DNA from: Nitrospira sp.
Lineage (GTDB): Bacteria > Nitrospirota > Nitrospiria > Nitrospirales > Nitrospiraceae
Length of the DNA: 64,000 bases
Direction of reading: 5' to 3'
Assembly (NCBI GenBank): GCA_016873455.1
Contig: VGXE01000005.1
Span: 1 to 64,000 of the forward strand
Positions 8,481-17,366 of this stretch are shown here, piece by piece. The translations under genes and the position numbers were made by a program. Below the pieces are notes generated by a model. It saw only the letters and a list, made by a program, of their open reading frames with translations. It was not told where the DNA came from and ran no database searches. Position 1 is the first letter of the stretch; each line of letters opens with the position of its first letter.

Positions 8481-8581
8481 ACAGTCCTCACCTAACGATG
8501 ATCGCAGAATCGCACAATGCTCGACAGGATTGCAAGGCGGCACTTTCTTGACTCGGCAGGACCTGCTCGTTACGATGCGCC

Positions 8582-9061
8582 ATGACTGATCCTTCCATCT
8601 TCATCAGGTGTCTCCGATCAGCTTTCCTGGTGGGACTCCTGCTTGCCGTCACACCATCGCCGGGCGTGACTTCTGAACTAGGCCTTATTGCAATCCGCAC
8701 TCCAGCCGGCAGCACCATCCAAGCGGAACTTGCCGACACCCCATTTAAGCGCGCGACCGGTCTCATGTACCGAGACCATCTTCAGAAAGACCACGGAATG
8801 CTGTTTGTATTCGGCCAGCCGCATGCCTGGTCCTTCTGGATGAAGAACACCAAAATGGCACTCGACTTGATTTGGTTGGACGACAAAAAGCGGGTCGTGC
8901 ATATCGAGCGGAACATCCCCATCTGCACCAAGACTGACGACTCGTGCCCGCAGTATCGGCCGAACAGCGAAGACGCGGTATATGTGCTGGAGATTACGGG
9001 CGGGACTGTGGACGGCTACAAAATCGAGAAGGGTTCAACGCTGCCATTTACGAGGCCATAA
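8582..9061 (+). CDS. DUF192-family exported protein
   Basis: A 159-residue protein with an N-terminal signal-like helix (about 10-30) followed by a DUF192 domain. Diagnostic segments are FKRATGLMYRDHL, GMLFVF, WSFWMKNTKMALDLIWLD and the terminal AVYVLEITGGTVD. DUF192 proteins are small beta-barrel proteins of unknown function, often periplasmic. It is convergent with the RelA/SpoT gene, with 8 bases between the stop codons, and no clear terminator is seen between them. Confidence 0.9.
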   Translation: MTDPSIFIRCLRSAFLVGLLLAVTPSPGVTSELGLIAIRTPAGSTIQAELADTPFKRATGLMYRDHLQKDHGMLFVFGQPHAWSFWMKNTKMALDLIWLDDKKRVVHIERNIPICTKTDDSCPQYRPNSEDAVYVLEITGGTVDGYKIEKGSTLPFTRP

Positions 9062-9069
9062 ATCTGGTA

Positions 9070-11247
9070 TTACGATTTCTCCTGCCAAGACCGGACACGG
9101 CGAGCGCTGATCACACCCTCTACTCGCTCGATGGCTTTCAGCACGCGATTGACCTGCGCCGCATCGGCAATCTCGGCCACAAAATCCAACTCGGCTTTAC
9201 GATCTTCTCGCGTGATGATTTCCGCGCGGCTGATGTTGGCGTGACATTCCGCGATGGCGGAAGACACATTCGCCAACACTCCGGTTTTGTCCGTGGCAAT
9301 TACCGCAATCTTGACCGGATGGTGGCCGGGAGTGGCGACGTCCCACTCGACTTCCACCAACCTGGCCCGATCGTAATCCAGCGCCTCCAAGTTCGGACAA
9401 TCGACGGCATGGATCGTGAGTCCACGCCCGCGGGTGATGTAGCCCAAAATCTTGTCGCCGGGAACGGGGTTGCAGCAGCGGGACAACTGCATCAACACAT
9501 CCCGCGCCCCCTTCACCTGAATACCCTTGCTGAGCCCCTTGTTGCCCGACACTTTAGCCGGACTGGCCGGCTCTTCAGCGGGGGAGCTGACGGGAACATG
9601 CGCCACCAGCTTCCCCACGATTTGGGCCGTCGACAGGTGTCCGAATCCTACCGCGGCAATTAACTCCTCAACCGTCTCATAGCCTTCCTGTTTCGCGGCA
9701 TCCAGCAGTTGTCCGGACTTGAAGGCTTGCGCCGGAGCCAACCCATGGCGGCGGCATTCTGCCTCCAGCAGCCGCCGGCCGATTTCGAGGCTGCGCGTCT
9801 GCTCTTCGACTTTGATCCAATGTTTGATTTTTGTCTTGGCGCGAGACGTCCGCACGAACTTGAGCCAATCCTTGTGCGGGGTCTGGGTAGGTGAGGTCAG
9901 AATTTCAATGGTATCGCCGCTCTCCATCTCGTGTCGTAAGGGCACGATCTTGCCGTTCAGCTTGGCGCCCACGCAGTGATCGCCCACTTCGGTATGAATG
10001 GCGTAGGCGAAATCGATCGGCGTCGCTCCCTTGGGTAGCTCTTTGACCGTGCCCTTGGGGGTGAACACATAGACGACATCGTGAAACAGCTCCAGCTTGA
10101 CCGAATCCATGAATTGCCGGTTGTCCGGCAAATCTTTCTGCCACTCGACAAACTGCCTCAACCAACCGAAGGCCTTGCTGTCTTTATCATCAACCCGCCC
10201 TTGCTCCTTGTATTTCCAATGAGCCGCAATTCCATACTCGGCCACACGGTGCATGTCGTCCGTGCGAATCTGGAACTCCACATGCTCGCCCTTCGGTCCG
10301 ACGACGGTCGTATGGAGAGACTGATAGAGATTGGACTTGGGAATCGCAATGTAATCCTTAAACCGGCCGGGCAGCGGACGCCACAAGGAATGGATCACGC
10401 CGAGCATGGCGTAGCAATTCATCTTGGTATCGGTAATGATTCGCAGCGCCGTGAGGTCGTAGACCTCTTCGAACGAAATCGACTGCTTGTTCATTTTCTG
10501 ATACACGCCGTACAGATGCTTCGGGCGCCCATAGACCGTTCCGGCCAGCCCATTGTCATCCAATGCCTTCTGCACCAGCGCCGTGACCTCCTGAATATAC
10601 TGTTGCCGATCTTCGTCCCGTTTCGCCACGCTGACCCGCAGCATTTCATAGACGTCCGGCTTCAGATGTTTCAGACAGAGATCTTCCAGTTCATTCTTGA
10701 CCCAGCCGATCCCGATGCGATTGGCCAGCGGAGCGTAAATTTCCAGCGTCTCCTGTGAGATTTCCTGGCGCTTCCGCTCGCCCAGATGTTCCAGCGTGCG
10801 CATGTTATGCAGCCGATCGGCGAGCTTGATGATCACGACACGGATATCATCCGCCATCGAGAGCACCATCTTGCGAAAATTCTCCGCCTGCTTTTCCTCA
10901 GAACTCCTGAAAGTGATTTTGCCAATCTTGGTGACACCGTCAACCAAGTGGACCACGTCCTTTCCAAATTCCCGTTCAAGCTCTTCGGCGGTTGCCACCG
11001 TGTCTTCCAAGGTATCGTGAAGCAAGCCGGCCACCACCGCCGTCACATCTGTTTTCAACATCGTCAAGACGCCAGCCACCGCTACCGGGTGCTGCACATA
11101 GGGCTCTCCGGATCGCCGCCTCTGGCCTTCATGCGCTTTGGCGGAGAACTCATAGGCCTTGCGGATCACGCCGAGATCCGCGTCCGGTTGATAGTTCCGG
11201 ACTCGCGCCATCAGTTGATCGATATCCATCACAGTTTCGTAGACCAT
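9070..11247 (-). CDS. rsh: Bifunctional (p)ppGpp synthetase/hydrolase (RelA/SpoT, Rsh)
   Basis: A 725-residue stringent-response enzyme with the full long-RSH layout. The HD hydrolase domain (about 25-180) keeps QHP (His53), the HDTLEDT motif (His77-Asp78) and the later DRLHNMRT motif, so hydrolysis should be active. The synthetase domain (about 230-350) has DLTALRII, RFKDYIA and YQSLHTTV. A TGS domain follows (VFTPKGTVKELPKGATP), then a helical region and an ACT domain near the C terminus (IAVIATDKTGVLANVSS). It starts 6 bases after the recJ stop, so the two are cotranscribed. ATG at 11229 is an alternative start. Confidence 0.96.
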   Translation of the reverse strand: MVYETVMDIDQLMARVRNYQPDADLGVIRKAYEFSAKAHEGQRRRSGEPYVQHPVAVAGVLTMLKTDVTAVVAGLLHDTLEDTVATAEELEREFGKDVVHLVDGVTKIGKITFRSSEEKQAENFRKMVLSMADDIRVVIIKLADRLHNMRTLEHLGERKRQEISQETLEIYAPLANRIGIGWVKNELEDLCLKHLKPDVYEMLRVSVAKRDEDRQQYIQEVTALVQKALDDNGLAGTVYGRPKHLYGVYQKMNKQSISFEEVYDLTALRIITDTKMNCYAMLGVIHSLWRPLPGRFKDYIAIPKSNLYQSLHTTVVGPKGEHVEFQIRTDDMHRVAEYGIAAHWKYKEQGRVDDKDSKAFGWLRQFVEWQKDLPDNRQFMDSVKLELFHDVVYVFTPKGTVKELPKGATPIDFAYAIHTEVGDHCVGAKLNGKIVPLRHEMESGDTIEILTSPTQTPHKDWLKFVRTSRAKTKIKHWIKVEEQTRSLEIGRRLLEAECRRHGLAPAQAFKSGQLLDAAKQEGYETVEELIAAVGFGHLSTAQIVGKLVAHVPVSSPAEEPASPAKVSGNKGLSKGIQVKGARDVLMQLSRCCNPVPGDKILGYITRGRGLTIHAVDCPNLEALDYDRARLVEVEWDVATPGHHPVKIAVIATDKTGVLANVSSAIAECHANISRAEIITREDRKAELDFVAEIADAAQVNRVLKAIERVEGVISARRVRSWQEKS

Positions 11248-11253
11248 AGGCTG

Positions 11254-12951
11254 TTACTCGGACGCCGCTGGACGGATATCGCGGATGCGTAATTGAATCC
11301 GATCGTATCCGTTCCAATGATTCATCTCAGGGGTAAACGCCACGTCCACGGGCGTTCTGATCGAGAGCCCCTGGGCTTCGAGCGACTTCATGCCAAACCC
11401 GATCCCGTCGAAGGCAAGCGACCGCCCTTGGCGGAGCGTCATTTTGAGATGCTTCTCCCCCACCACGCGCGCCTGCATGATCTCCAGCCGTCTCCCCGCG
11501 AACATCGGTTCCGGATTGCCGGCCCCGAACGGATGCAACGTGCCGATTTCCTGAAGCAGGCGATGAGTGACGTCTTCCAATCGCACTTCGGAATCGAGGT
11601 GCAAGGCCGGCACAGACCGGGCCTGCTGGGCCCAGTGGCCCGCGATTGCCGAAAAGCGCTCCGCGAATTCCGGCAATCGATCTTCTGCAATCGTCACCCC
11701 CGCCGCACTGGGGTGCCCACCGAACGCCACGACGAGCTCACGACAGGCGGCAATGCCTTGATAGAGATCAAACCCGGGAACGGTGCGGGCCGAGCCCTTA
11801 CCAATCCCCTGCTCATTGACGGCAATTACGATGGCCGGCCGGTGAAATCGCTCAACGAGACGCGCCGCGACGATCCCCACCACGCCCAGATGCCAGTGTC
11901 GAGACGCCAGGACGATCGCACCCGGAAGCGTGTCCGCATCTACCTGCGCCAAAGCCTCCTGCATGATCTCGGATTCAAGCCGCTGGCGGGCCCGATTCAA
12001 CTGATCCAGCTCCTCAGCCAATTGCTTCGCCTCTACGTCAGAGTCCGTCGTGAGCAACTGAACCCCTTTGATTGCATGCTCCAAACGGCCGGCTGCGTTC
12101 AGCCGGGGAGCCAGCTTGAAGGCGATCGTTTCTGCCGTGCATGCCGTCGTCACACCGGATACGTGCTTCAAGGCTCTGAGGCCGCACCGAGCCCCGCGCG
12201 TAATCTGCGCCAGCCCTTCTCGCACAAACAGGCGATTCTCATCCGTGAGCGGCACCACATCGGCAATGGTTGAGAGCGCGACCAGATCCAACAGCGATTC
12301 CAAGAGCGCCCCCCCGACCCCATACTTCGCCGCGTAGGCACTGGCCACCTTGTACGCCAAACCGCCCGAGCACAGGCCGCGGAACGGATACTCCGCTCCC
12401 CGCCGATGGGGATTCATCACGGCCAATGCCGGTGGCATCGTCTCGTCGGTTTGATGATGATCCGTGACAATGACATCCATCCCAAGCTGATTGGCCAACG
12501 CAATCTCGCGGTGCGATGTCGTCCCACAATCCGACGTCACCAGCAATGTCACTCCCTCAGACGCGAGCGTGCGGATCGCGCCTTCGTTCAGCCCATAGCC
12601 TTCCCGCACACGATGCGGCACATAGGCGGAGGCCCTGGCACCAAGCCCTTGAAAAAACGAGAGATAGATGCTGGTTGCCGACATGCCGTCCACATCATAA
12701 TCGCCATAGAAGCAGATGCGTTCCCGGTCAATCATTGCCTGATGCAAGCGATCGACGGCTCGCTCCATGTCCGGAATAAGAAAAGGATCGTGAGACGTGC
12801 CGGGGGCCATCCACGCGGCCGCCTGGTCGAGCGTGGTCACGCCACGCGCGAGCAGCAACGACGCCGTCGCGGATGAAATAGACAAGGCCTGTGCAAACGC
12901 GGCCCGTTGGTCAGGATCGATCTCTCGAAATACCCAGAGCCTGGAGCTCAT
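11254..12951 (-). CDS. recJ: Single-stranded-DNA-specific 5'-3' exonuclease RecJ
   Basis: A 565-residue DHH-superfamily nuclease. FYGDYDVDGMSA (Asp84, Asp86 and Asp88) and TDHHQTDE (Asp164-His165-His166) supply metal ligands, and the DHHA1 signature GGHPSAAGVTI lies in the C-terminal half. A C-terminal OB-like domain ends in the MNHWNGYDRIQLRIRDIRP-type strand typical of RecJ. The enzyme works in recombinational and mismatch repair. The ATG has GTGAGGCGAGG directly upstream. Six bases separate it from the RSH gene. Confidence 0.95.
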   Translation of the reverse strand: MSSRLWVFREIDPDQRAAFAQALSISSATASLLLARGVTTLDQAAAWMAPGTSHDPFLIPDMERAVDRLHQAMIDRERICFYGDYDVDGMSATSIYLSFFQGLGARASAYVPHRVREGYGLNEGAIRTLASEGVTLLVTSDCGTTSHREIALANQLGMDVIVTDHHQTDETMPPALAVMNPHRRGAEYPFRGLCSGGLAYKVASAYAAKYGVGGALLESLLDLVALSTIADVVPLTDENRLFVREGLAQITRGARCGLRALKHVSGVTTACTAETIAFKLAPRLNAAGRLEHAIKGVQLLTTDSDVEAKQLAEELDQLNRARQRLESEIMQEALAQVDADTLPGAIVLASRHWHLGVVGIVAARLVERFHRPAIVIAVNEQGIGKGSARTVPGFDLYQGIAACRELVVAFGGHPSAAGVTIAEDRLPEFAERFSAIAGHWAQQARSVPALHLDSEVRLEDVTHRLLQEIGTLHPFGAGNPEPMFAGRRLEIMQARVVGEKHLKMTLRQGRSLAFDGIGFGMKSLEAQGLSIRTPVDVAFTPEMNHWNGYDRIQLRIRDIRPAASE

Positions 12952-13174
12952 CCTCGCCTCACCGTGGGCTGCAACGGACTACCTCACCGAATCGTTAGGA
13001 TTTGAGCGGATGGTAATGGCTCCCCTCTCCTTTGTCAAACCGGTCGTGGAACACATGACCGATTGATATCCCAGGGAAATCTGGCATCAACCTGGTCGCT
13101 GAACACGGCGAGGAAACGATGAAGAAGAGGAGTAACCGGCACAATGGAAGGGGAAGGGATCGGCGGGGAACCCG

Positions 13175-13372
13175 CTATTCCCCTCCCTTTTGGACGTAGT
13201 TTTTTACGAATTCTTCGGCGTTCTTTTCCAGCACATCATCGATTTCATCGACGAGCTTGTCGATATCTTCCTTAAGCTTCTTGCCGGTTTCGATAACTTT
13301 GGGATTGGCCTTAACGTCTTCCTTGCCTTGGGGCTCACGCTTCGGTTCCTGTTTGCGCTCTTGTTTTTCCAT
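13175..13372 (-). CDS. pup: Prokaryotic ubiquitin-like protein Pup
   Basis: A 65-residue, very charged protein. Its second half closely follows the actinobacterial Pup consensus: KLVDEIDDVLEKNAEEF then VKNYVQKGGE at the C terminus. In the Pup system the C-terminal Glu is joined to lysines of target proteins by PafA, and Mpa/ARC feeds tagged targets to the 20S proteasome. Because the gene already encodes a terminal GGE rather than GGQ, deamidation by Dop should not be needed for ligation. The first half (Lys/Glu/Gln-rich) is disordered, as usual. No pafA, dop, mpa or proteasome gene is in this window; neighbours are recJ and hppA. Confidence 0.9.
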   Translation of the reverse strand: MEKQERKQEPKREPQGKEDVKANPKVIETGKKLKEDIDKLVDEIDDVLEKNAEEFVKNYVQKGGE

Positions 13373-13470
13373 TCGAGCACCTCCAGTGAATCAGGGGCCG
13401 TGACGTGCATCACAACAACTGCACGGATTCACCTTACTCCACGCCACCAAAACCCGTCAAGGCAAGCGCC

Positions 13471-13512
13471 AAAACGAGAAGCGCCGTCCGGATCACCTCC
13501 GAACGGCGCTTC
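13471..13512 (-). terminator. Rho-independent terminator of hppA
   Basis: Read on the minus strand, a strong stem (GAAGCGCCGT against ACGGCGCTTC, plus inner CGG/CCG pairs) closes over a short loop and is followed by CTCGTTTT. It lies about 30 bases after the hppA stop and upstream of pup, so it separates the two transcripts. Confidence 0.8.
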
Positions 13513-13543
13513 ATGGGCCACAAACAGCGATCGCCGTTCAACG

Positions 13544-15601
13544 CTATCGGACAATCAACGACACGATCAGGAGCGCCACGATATTGATGACCTTGATCAT
13601 CGGATTCACCGCCGGCCCAGCCGTGTCTTTATACGGATCGCCGACCGTGTCACCGGTCACCGCGGCTTTGTGCGTATCGGTCCCTTTTAACCCCTGTTCC
13701 TCGATAAACTTCTTGGCGTTGTCCCACGCTCCGCCGCCGCTCGTCATCGAAATCGCGACGAACAGGCCGGTGACGATGCTGCCGACCAACACCCCACCGA
13801 GCGCCTGAGGTCCAAGGATCAACCCGACGACCACAGGCGAGACCACCGGAATCAGCCCGGGAACCATCATTTTCGCAATGGCCGCCTTGGTGACGATATC
13901 GACACAGGTGCCATACTCGGGCTTCCCGGTCCCTTCCATGATACCCTTGATTGTGCGGAACTGCCGACGCACTTCTTCCACAATCAACCCGCCCGCTTCA
14001 CCGACCGCTCGCATACAGAGCGCGCCAAAAATAAACGGCAGCATGCCGCCCAAGAACAATCCAACCAGCACCTTGGGATTAGACAGATCAAACGCTGCCA
14101 ACGCAGGATTATGCGCCGCGACCTCACGGGAATATTCCGCAAACAGCACCACAGCCGCCAATCCAGCCGAGCCGATCGCATAACCCTTCGTCACGGCTTT
14201 GGTCGTGTTGCCGACCGCGTCGAGCGGATCGGTGATGTCGCGCACCGCTTTGCCTAAGTGCGACATTTCGGCAATACCACCGGCATTGTCGGTGATCGGA
14301 CCGAACGCATCGATCGCCACGACAATCCCGGCCATCGAAAGCATCGACACCGCCGCCACCGCCACACCGTACAAACCGCCGGACTCCGCTCCGCCGCACA
14401 CCCAGAAACTCCCGAGAATGGCCGCGGCAATCACCACGACCGGGGCCGCCGTCGCTTGCATGCCGACCGCCAATCCCGCAATGATATTCGTCGCATGGCC
14501 GGTTTCACTGGCCTTGGAAATATACTTCACCGGCTCGTAACTCTTCGACGTGTAGTAGTCGGTAATGAATACGAGTGCCAGCGTCACGATCAATCCGATC
14601 AGCGCCGCCGCGTAGTAGCTCATGCCGCTCACGCCGCCGACGCCGTCCATGATCTTCGTCGTGATAGGGAGAAACGCCAGGGCTGCGATGCCGCCGGCCA
14701 CGAACAGGCCCTTGTACAAGGCCGTCATGATCTCGCCGCCCTCACTCACTTTCACGAACAAGATGCCGATAATCGTCGCGAAGATCGTCACACCACCCAG
14801 CGCGAGCGGATAGAGAATCGGCGCGGTCGCCCCGTTGAACATCGTAAAGGCCAGGACCATCGCCGCCACCGTCGTCACCGCATACGTTTCAAACAAGTCC
14901 GCGGCCATGCCGGCACAATCGCCGACGTTATCGCCGACGTTGTCCGCAATGACCGCCGGATTGCGAGGATCGTCTTCAGGAATGCCTGCCTCGACCTTTC
15001 CGACAAGATCCGCGCCGACGTCCGCGGCCTTCGTATAGATCCCGCCGCCGACCCGGGCGAAGACCGAGATCAAACTGCCACCGAATCCGAGACTGAGCAA
15101 GGCGTGAATGGCTTTCTCTTGCCCGGCCACCGATTGCGCGATCGTATAGAAGGTGGTGATCGCCAACAGTCCCAGACCGATCAGCAACAGGCCGGTCACC
15201 GCACCCCCTCGAAACGCGACGGTCAAGGCGGCGTTCATACCGTCATGAGCCGCTTGGGCTGTCCGCACATTCGCGCGCACCGCGATAATCATGCCGACAT
15301 AGCCGGCGATAGACGAGGCTCCCGCGCCGACCAGAAATCCGATCGCCGTCAACAAGCCGAATTTATCGGAAACGGCCCCTGCGCCCCAGAGCAGGACGAA
15401 CAGCACAGCCGCCACCATCCCGACCGTCCGATACTGACGATTCATGTAGGCGCTGGCGCCTTCCTGAATGGCCTTCGCAATTTCCTGCATCTTCGCGTTG
15501 CCCGCGTTGAGCTTAAACACCCACATGGCCAAATAGAGACCGTAGGCAATGCCGGCCACCGCCGCGATCAATGCAAACGTGACAATCGCTGAATCACTCA
15601 C
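13544..15601 (-). CDS. hppA: Membrane-bound proton-pumping pyrophosphatase, K+-independent type
   Basis: A 685-residue integral membrane protein with about 16 predicted helices. It couples PPi hydrolysis to ion transport across the cytoplasmic membrane. The substrate loop [20 protein letters not shown] and the distal DNAGGIAEM and [15 protein letters not shown] motifs bind Mg-PPi. In [18 protein letters not shown] a lysine sits where K+-dependent enzymes have alanine, which marks the K+-independent H+-pumping subclass. The start is GTG with AGGAGGG about 8 bases upstream. The gene stands alone and ends in a clear terminator. It would help an energy-limited autotroph recover energy from biosynthetic PPi. 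Confidence 0.95.
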   Translation of the reverse strand: MSDSAIVTFALIAAVAGIAYGLYLAMWVFKLNAGNAKMQEIAKAIQEGASAYMNRQYRTVGMVAAVLFVLLWGAGAVSDKFGLLTAIGFLVGAGASSIAGYVGMIIAVRANVRTAQAAHDGMNAALTVAFRGGAVTGLLLIGLGLLAITTFYTIAQSVAGQEKAIHALLSLGFGGSLISVFARVGGGIYTKAADVGADLVGKVEAGIPEDDPRNPAVIADNVGDNVGDCAGMAADLFETYAVTTVAAMVLAFTMFNGATAPILYPLALGGVTIFATIIGILFVKVSEGGEIMTALYKGLFVAGGIAALAFLPITTKIMDGVGGVSGMSYYAAALIGLIVTLALVFITDYYTSKSYEPVKYISKASETGHATNIIAGLAVGMQATAAPVVVIAAAILGSFWVCGGAESGGLYGVAVAAVSMLSMAGIVVAIDAFGPITDNAGGIAEMSHLGKAVRDITDPLDAVGNTTKAVTKGYAIGSAGLAAVVLFAEYSREVAAHNPALAAFDLSNPKVLVGLFLGGMLPFIFGALCMRAVGEAGGLIVEEVRRQFRTIKGIMEGTGKPEYGTCVDIVTKAAIAKMMVPGLIPVVSPVVVGLILGPQALGGVLVGSIVTGLFVAISMTSGGGAWDNAKKFIEEQGLKGTDTHKAAVTGDTVGDPYKDTAGPAVNPMIKVINIVALLIVSLIVR

Positions 15602-15830
15602 GGGATACCCTCCTAGTGGATAAACGCATTCCTTATGTCACACGGCTGCCCGTGGCTTCAACCCATCCAAAGTACATGAGGCAAGTGGGGAAACCGTCTG
15701 GTGCGCAGGAGCAGCGAGCGGCTAACTATCTGAAAAGCCGCGCCATTCTATACACATAGACCCTGCGGATCAAGACGAAAGATGGGCGGCAAAATTTGAG
15801 GGCTTTTGCATCGAAATCCACTGCCCTGTG

Positions 15831-15859
15831 TTTACGGCGACAACCGACTTTGTTATAGT
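15831..15859 (+). promoter_or_regulatory. Sigma-70-like promoter for the small gene at 15881
   Basis: TTTACG (15831-15836) and TATAGT (15854-15859) are separated by 17 bases. Transcription would start around 15866, about 15 bases before the chosen ATG, leaving room only for the GGAG ribosome site. This fits the short start at 15881 rather than the longer frame from 15806. Confidence 0.6.
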
Positions 15860-15880
15860 CCGCCGAGATCGGAGCGATGG

Positions 15881-16135
15881 ATGGGACTGGAACCGAATTA
15901 CATCGTCATCGACGGCCAGAATTTCAGCAAGACGAAGCTGGCACTGGACAATCACGTCTACAAGAACTGCCAGATCGACGACTGCGACCTCTACTATAGC
16001 GGCGGGCAATACGAACTGCTGGATACCCACATCACCAATTCGCGCCTGATCCTCAACCACCCGGCCAAAGGCATCTACAACGCCCTGCAGATCTTCAAGA
16101 TGAAATCACCGGGCTCGCGCATCGTCTTCGAGTAA
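15881..16135 (+). CDS. Hypothetical protein, 84 aa, beta-rich
   Basis: An 84-residue protein beginning MGLEPNYIVIDGQNFSKTKL. It has short alternating segments such as YKNCQIDDCDLYYSGGQYELLD and TNSRLILNHPAKGI that look like turns of a small right-handed beta-helix, akin to pentapeptide-type folds. That reading is an inference; no family was recognised. The start was chosen from the promoter at 15831-15859 and a GGAG about 6 bases upstream. No signal peptide or membrane helix is present. It stands alone between hppA and a 450-base non-coding stretch. Confidence 0.6.
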   Translation: MGLEPNYIVIDGQNFSKTKLALDNHVYKNCQIDDCDLYYSGGQYELLDTHITNSRLILNHPAKGIYNALQIFKMKSPGSRIVFE

Positions 16136-16581
16136 ACTCCGAACGACATCGTCCTTACCCTGTACCTACGGGCACACTAGCGCCACAGCCGGTGGAGTGC
16201 CGCGAAACGCACATTTGCTGGGCTCCCCCGGAAGGACAAAAGTCCGTTTACGACGCAACGCTTCCTCAAGCGGATTTCAAAACAGAATTATTGGGTGGAG
16301 GCGGATTAGGAGCAAGTCCGTGACGTGACTTATGGACGTTCGTGGCTCATGCCATCTGTATTGGGATCATCAGAGCGTGATGGGCACGCCCATAAACCGT
16401 CTGGATTGGAGACTGAATTCTGGTCAAAGCATATTCTCCAACTTGGAGTTCTCCTCTCCACCAGAATAGTTCTCTGCCCCCTCATTTCTCTCTTTTGAGT
16501 CGTACATACTCACTTCGTAGAATCCAAAAACACTGGTGACGCACACAGCCAATCCACTCTCCATTCAATCGCAGAAGGAGG
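16136..16581. other. Non-coding stretch with a nested inverted repeat
   Basis: About 445 bases with no convincing gene on either strand. The only clear structure is a nested palindrome. Outer arms ATTCTGGT (16417-16424) and ACCAGAAT (16460-16467) enclose a tight inner stem CTCCAA-C-TTGGAG (16436-16448). No known riboswitch or terminator was recognised. It lies downstream of both the 84-aa gene and the SDR gene, which converge here, so transcript ends are a possible role. Confidence 0.4.
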
Positions 16582-17310
16582 CTACACAAAAAAGTCTTCT
16601 CCCTTGGGCCGCAACTCCAACTCGAAGGTCCACGCCCCTGGCTTTTGCCGGATCAACGCCCAATAGGTTTCGGCCATATCCTCCGGGCTCAGCATCGGCT
16701 CGCCGGCCGGATCAGATGTCTGGGCTCTCACTGCTTCCGTGTCAATGACACCGTCCACGATGATGTGCGCGACGTGGATGCCTTGCGGCCAGAACTCCCG
16801 CGCCAGAGAATCCGCCAGTCCTCGGACTGCGAACTTGGCGCTGCTGAACGCGGGCGCTCCCTTCCGCCCGCGGATGGACGACGTCGCGCCCGTGAACAGG
16901 ATGCTGCCGCCGCCCTGTGCCAGCATATCCGGCACCACCTGCTTGCAACAGAGAAACGCCGCCAGCGCACATCGGTCCCACGTCGCCTTGAAATCCTCCG
17001 CCGTCAATTCGTTGAACCCACCCCATACCCCACTTCCCACGTGATTGATGAGGATAGAGACAGGTCCCAGCTCGCTCCGAACTTTGGCAAACGCCTTGGC
17101 CACGGCGTCGACATCCGTCAAATCCGTCGGACAAGGCAGGGCTCTGGCCCCGGCTCGATGCAGCTCCTCAGCCAGAACATTCAGCACATCTGCGGAACGC
17201 GCGAGCAGGGCAACCGCACAGCCTTCGCGGGCCAACTTGCGGGCCAGCGACGCCCCCAATCCACGTCCCACACCAGCAATGACGGCGACTTCACGATTAG
17301 GAGCGCTCAT
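16582..17310 (-). CDS. Short-chain dehydrogenase/reductase with Tyr-to-Phe change
   Basis: A 242-residue classical SDR. The cofactor loop is AGVGRGLGASLA near the N terminus, and the NHVGSG segment matches the NNAG position. The catalytic serine region is ILFTGATSSI. Where the YxxxK pair is expected the sequence reads FSSAK, so lysine is kept but tyrosine is replaced by phenylalanine. Such proteins may be weak or non-catalytic dehydrogenases. The ATG at 17310 has GAGGAGG a few bases upstream; the frame reaches 17328. It is the last gene after two multiheme cytochromes on the same strand. Confidence 0.83.
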   Translation of the reverse strand: MSAPNREVAVIAGVGRGLGASLARKLAREGCAVALLARSADVLNVLAEELHRAGARALPCPTDLTDVDAVAKAFAKVRSELGPVSILINHVGSGVWGGFNELTAEDFKATWDRCALAAFLCCKQVVPDMLAQGGGSILFTGATSSIRGRKGAPAFSSAKFAVRGLADSLAREFWPQGIHVAHIIVDGVIDTEAVRAQTSDPAGEPMLSPEDMAETYWALIRQKPGAWTFELELRPKGEDFFV

Positions 17311-17366
17311 CGAACCTCCTCGCTTCACTGAACGCTGGACGGTCTGCCCTTCGGTGCGACGCTCAC

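Noticed and set aside
8582-9061. Third SUMF1 or other oxidase-linked gene
   Set aside because: Motifs fit DUF192 clearly.
14258-15592. Plus-strand open frame (444 aa) opposite hppA
   Set aside because: Extremely Arg/His-rich antisense reading of a highly conserved membrane gene.
15770-16060. Minus-strand open frame of 96 aa opposite the 84-aa gene
   Set aside because: The plus frame has a promoter, ribosome site and better composition.
16136-16581. Riboswitch in the gap between the 84-aa gene and the SDR gene
   Set aside because: No match to a known aptamer core could be made by eye, and the flanking genes converge on it.
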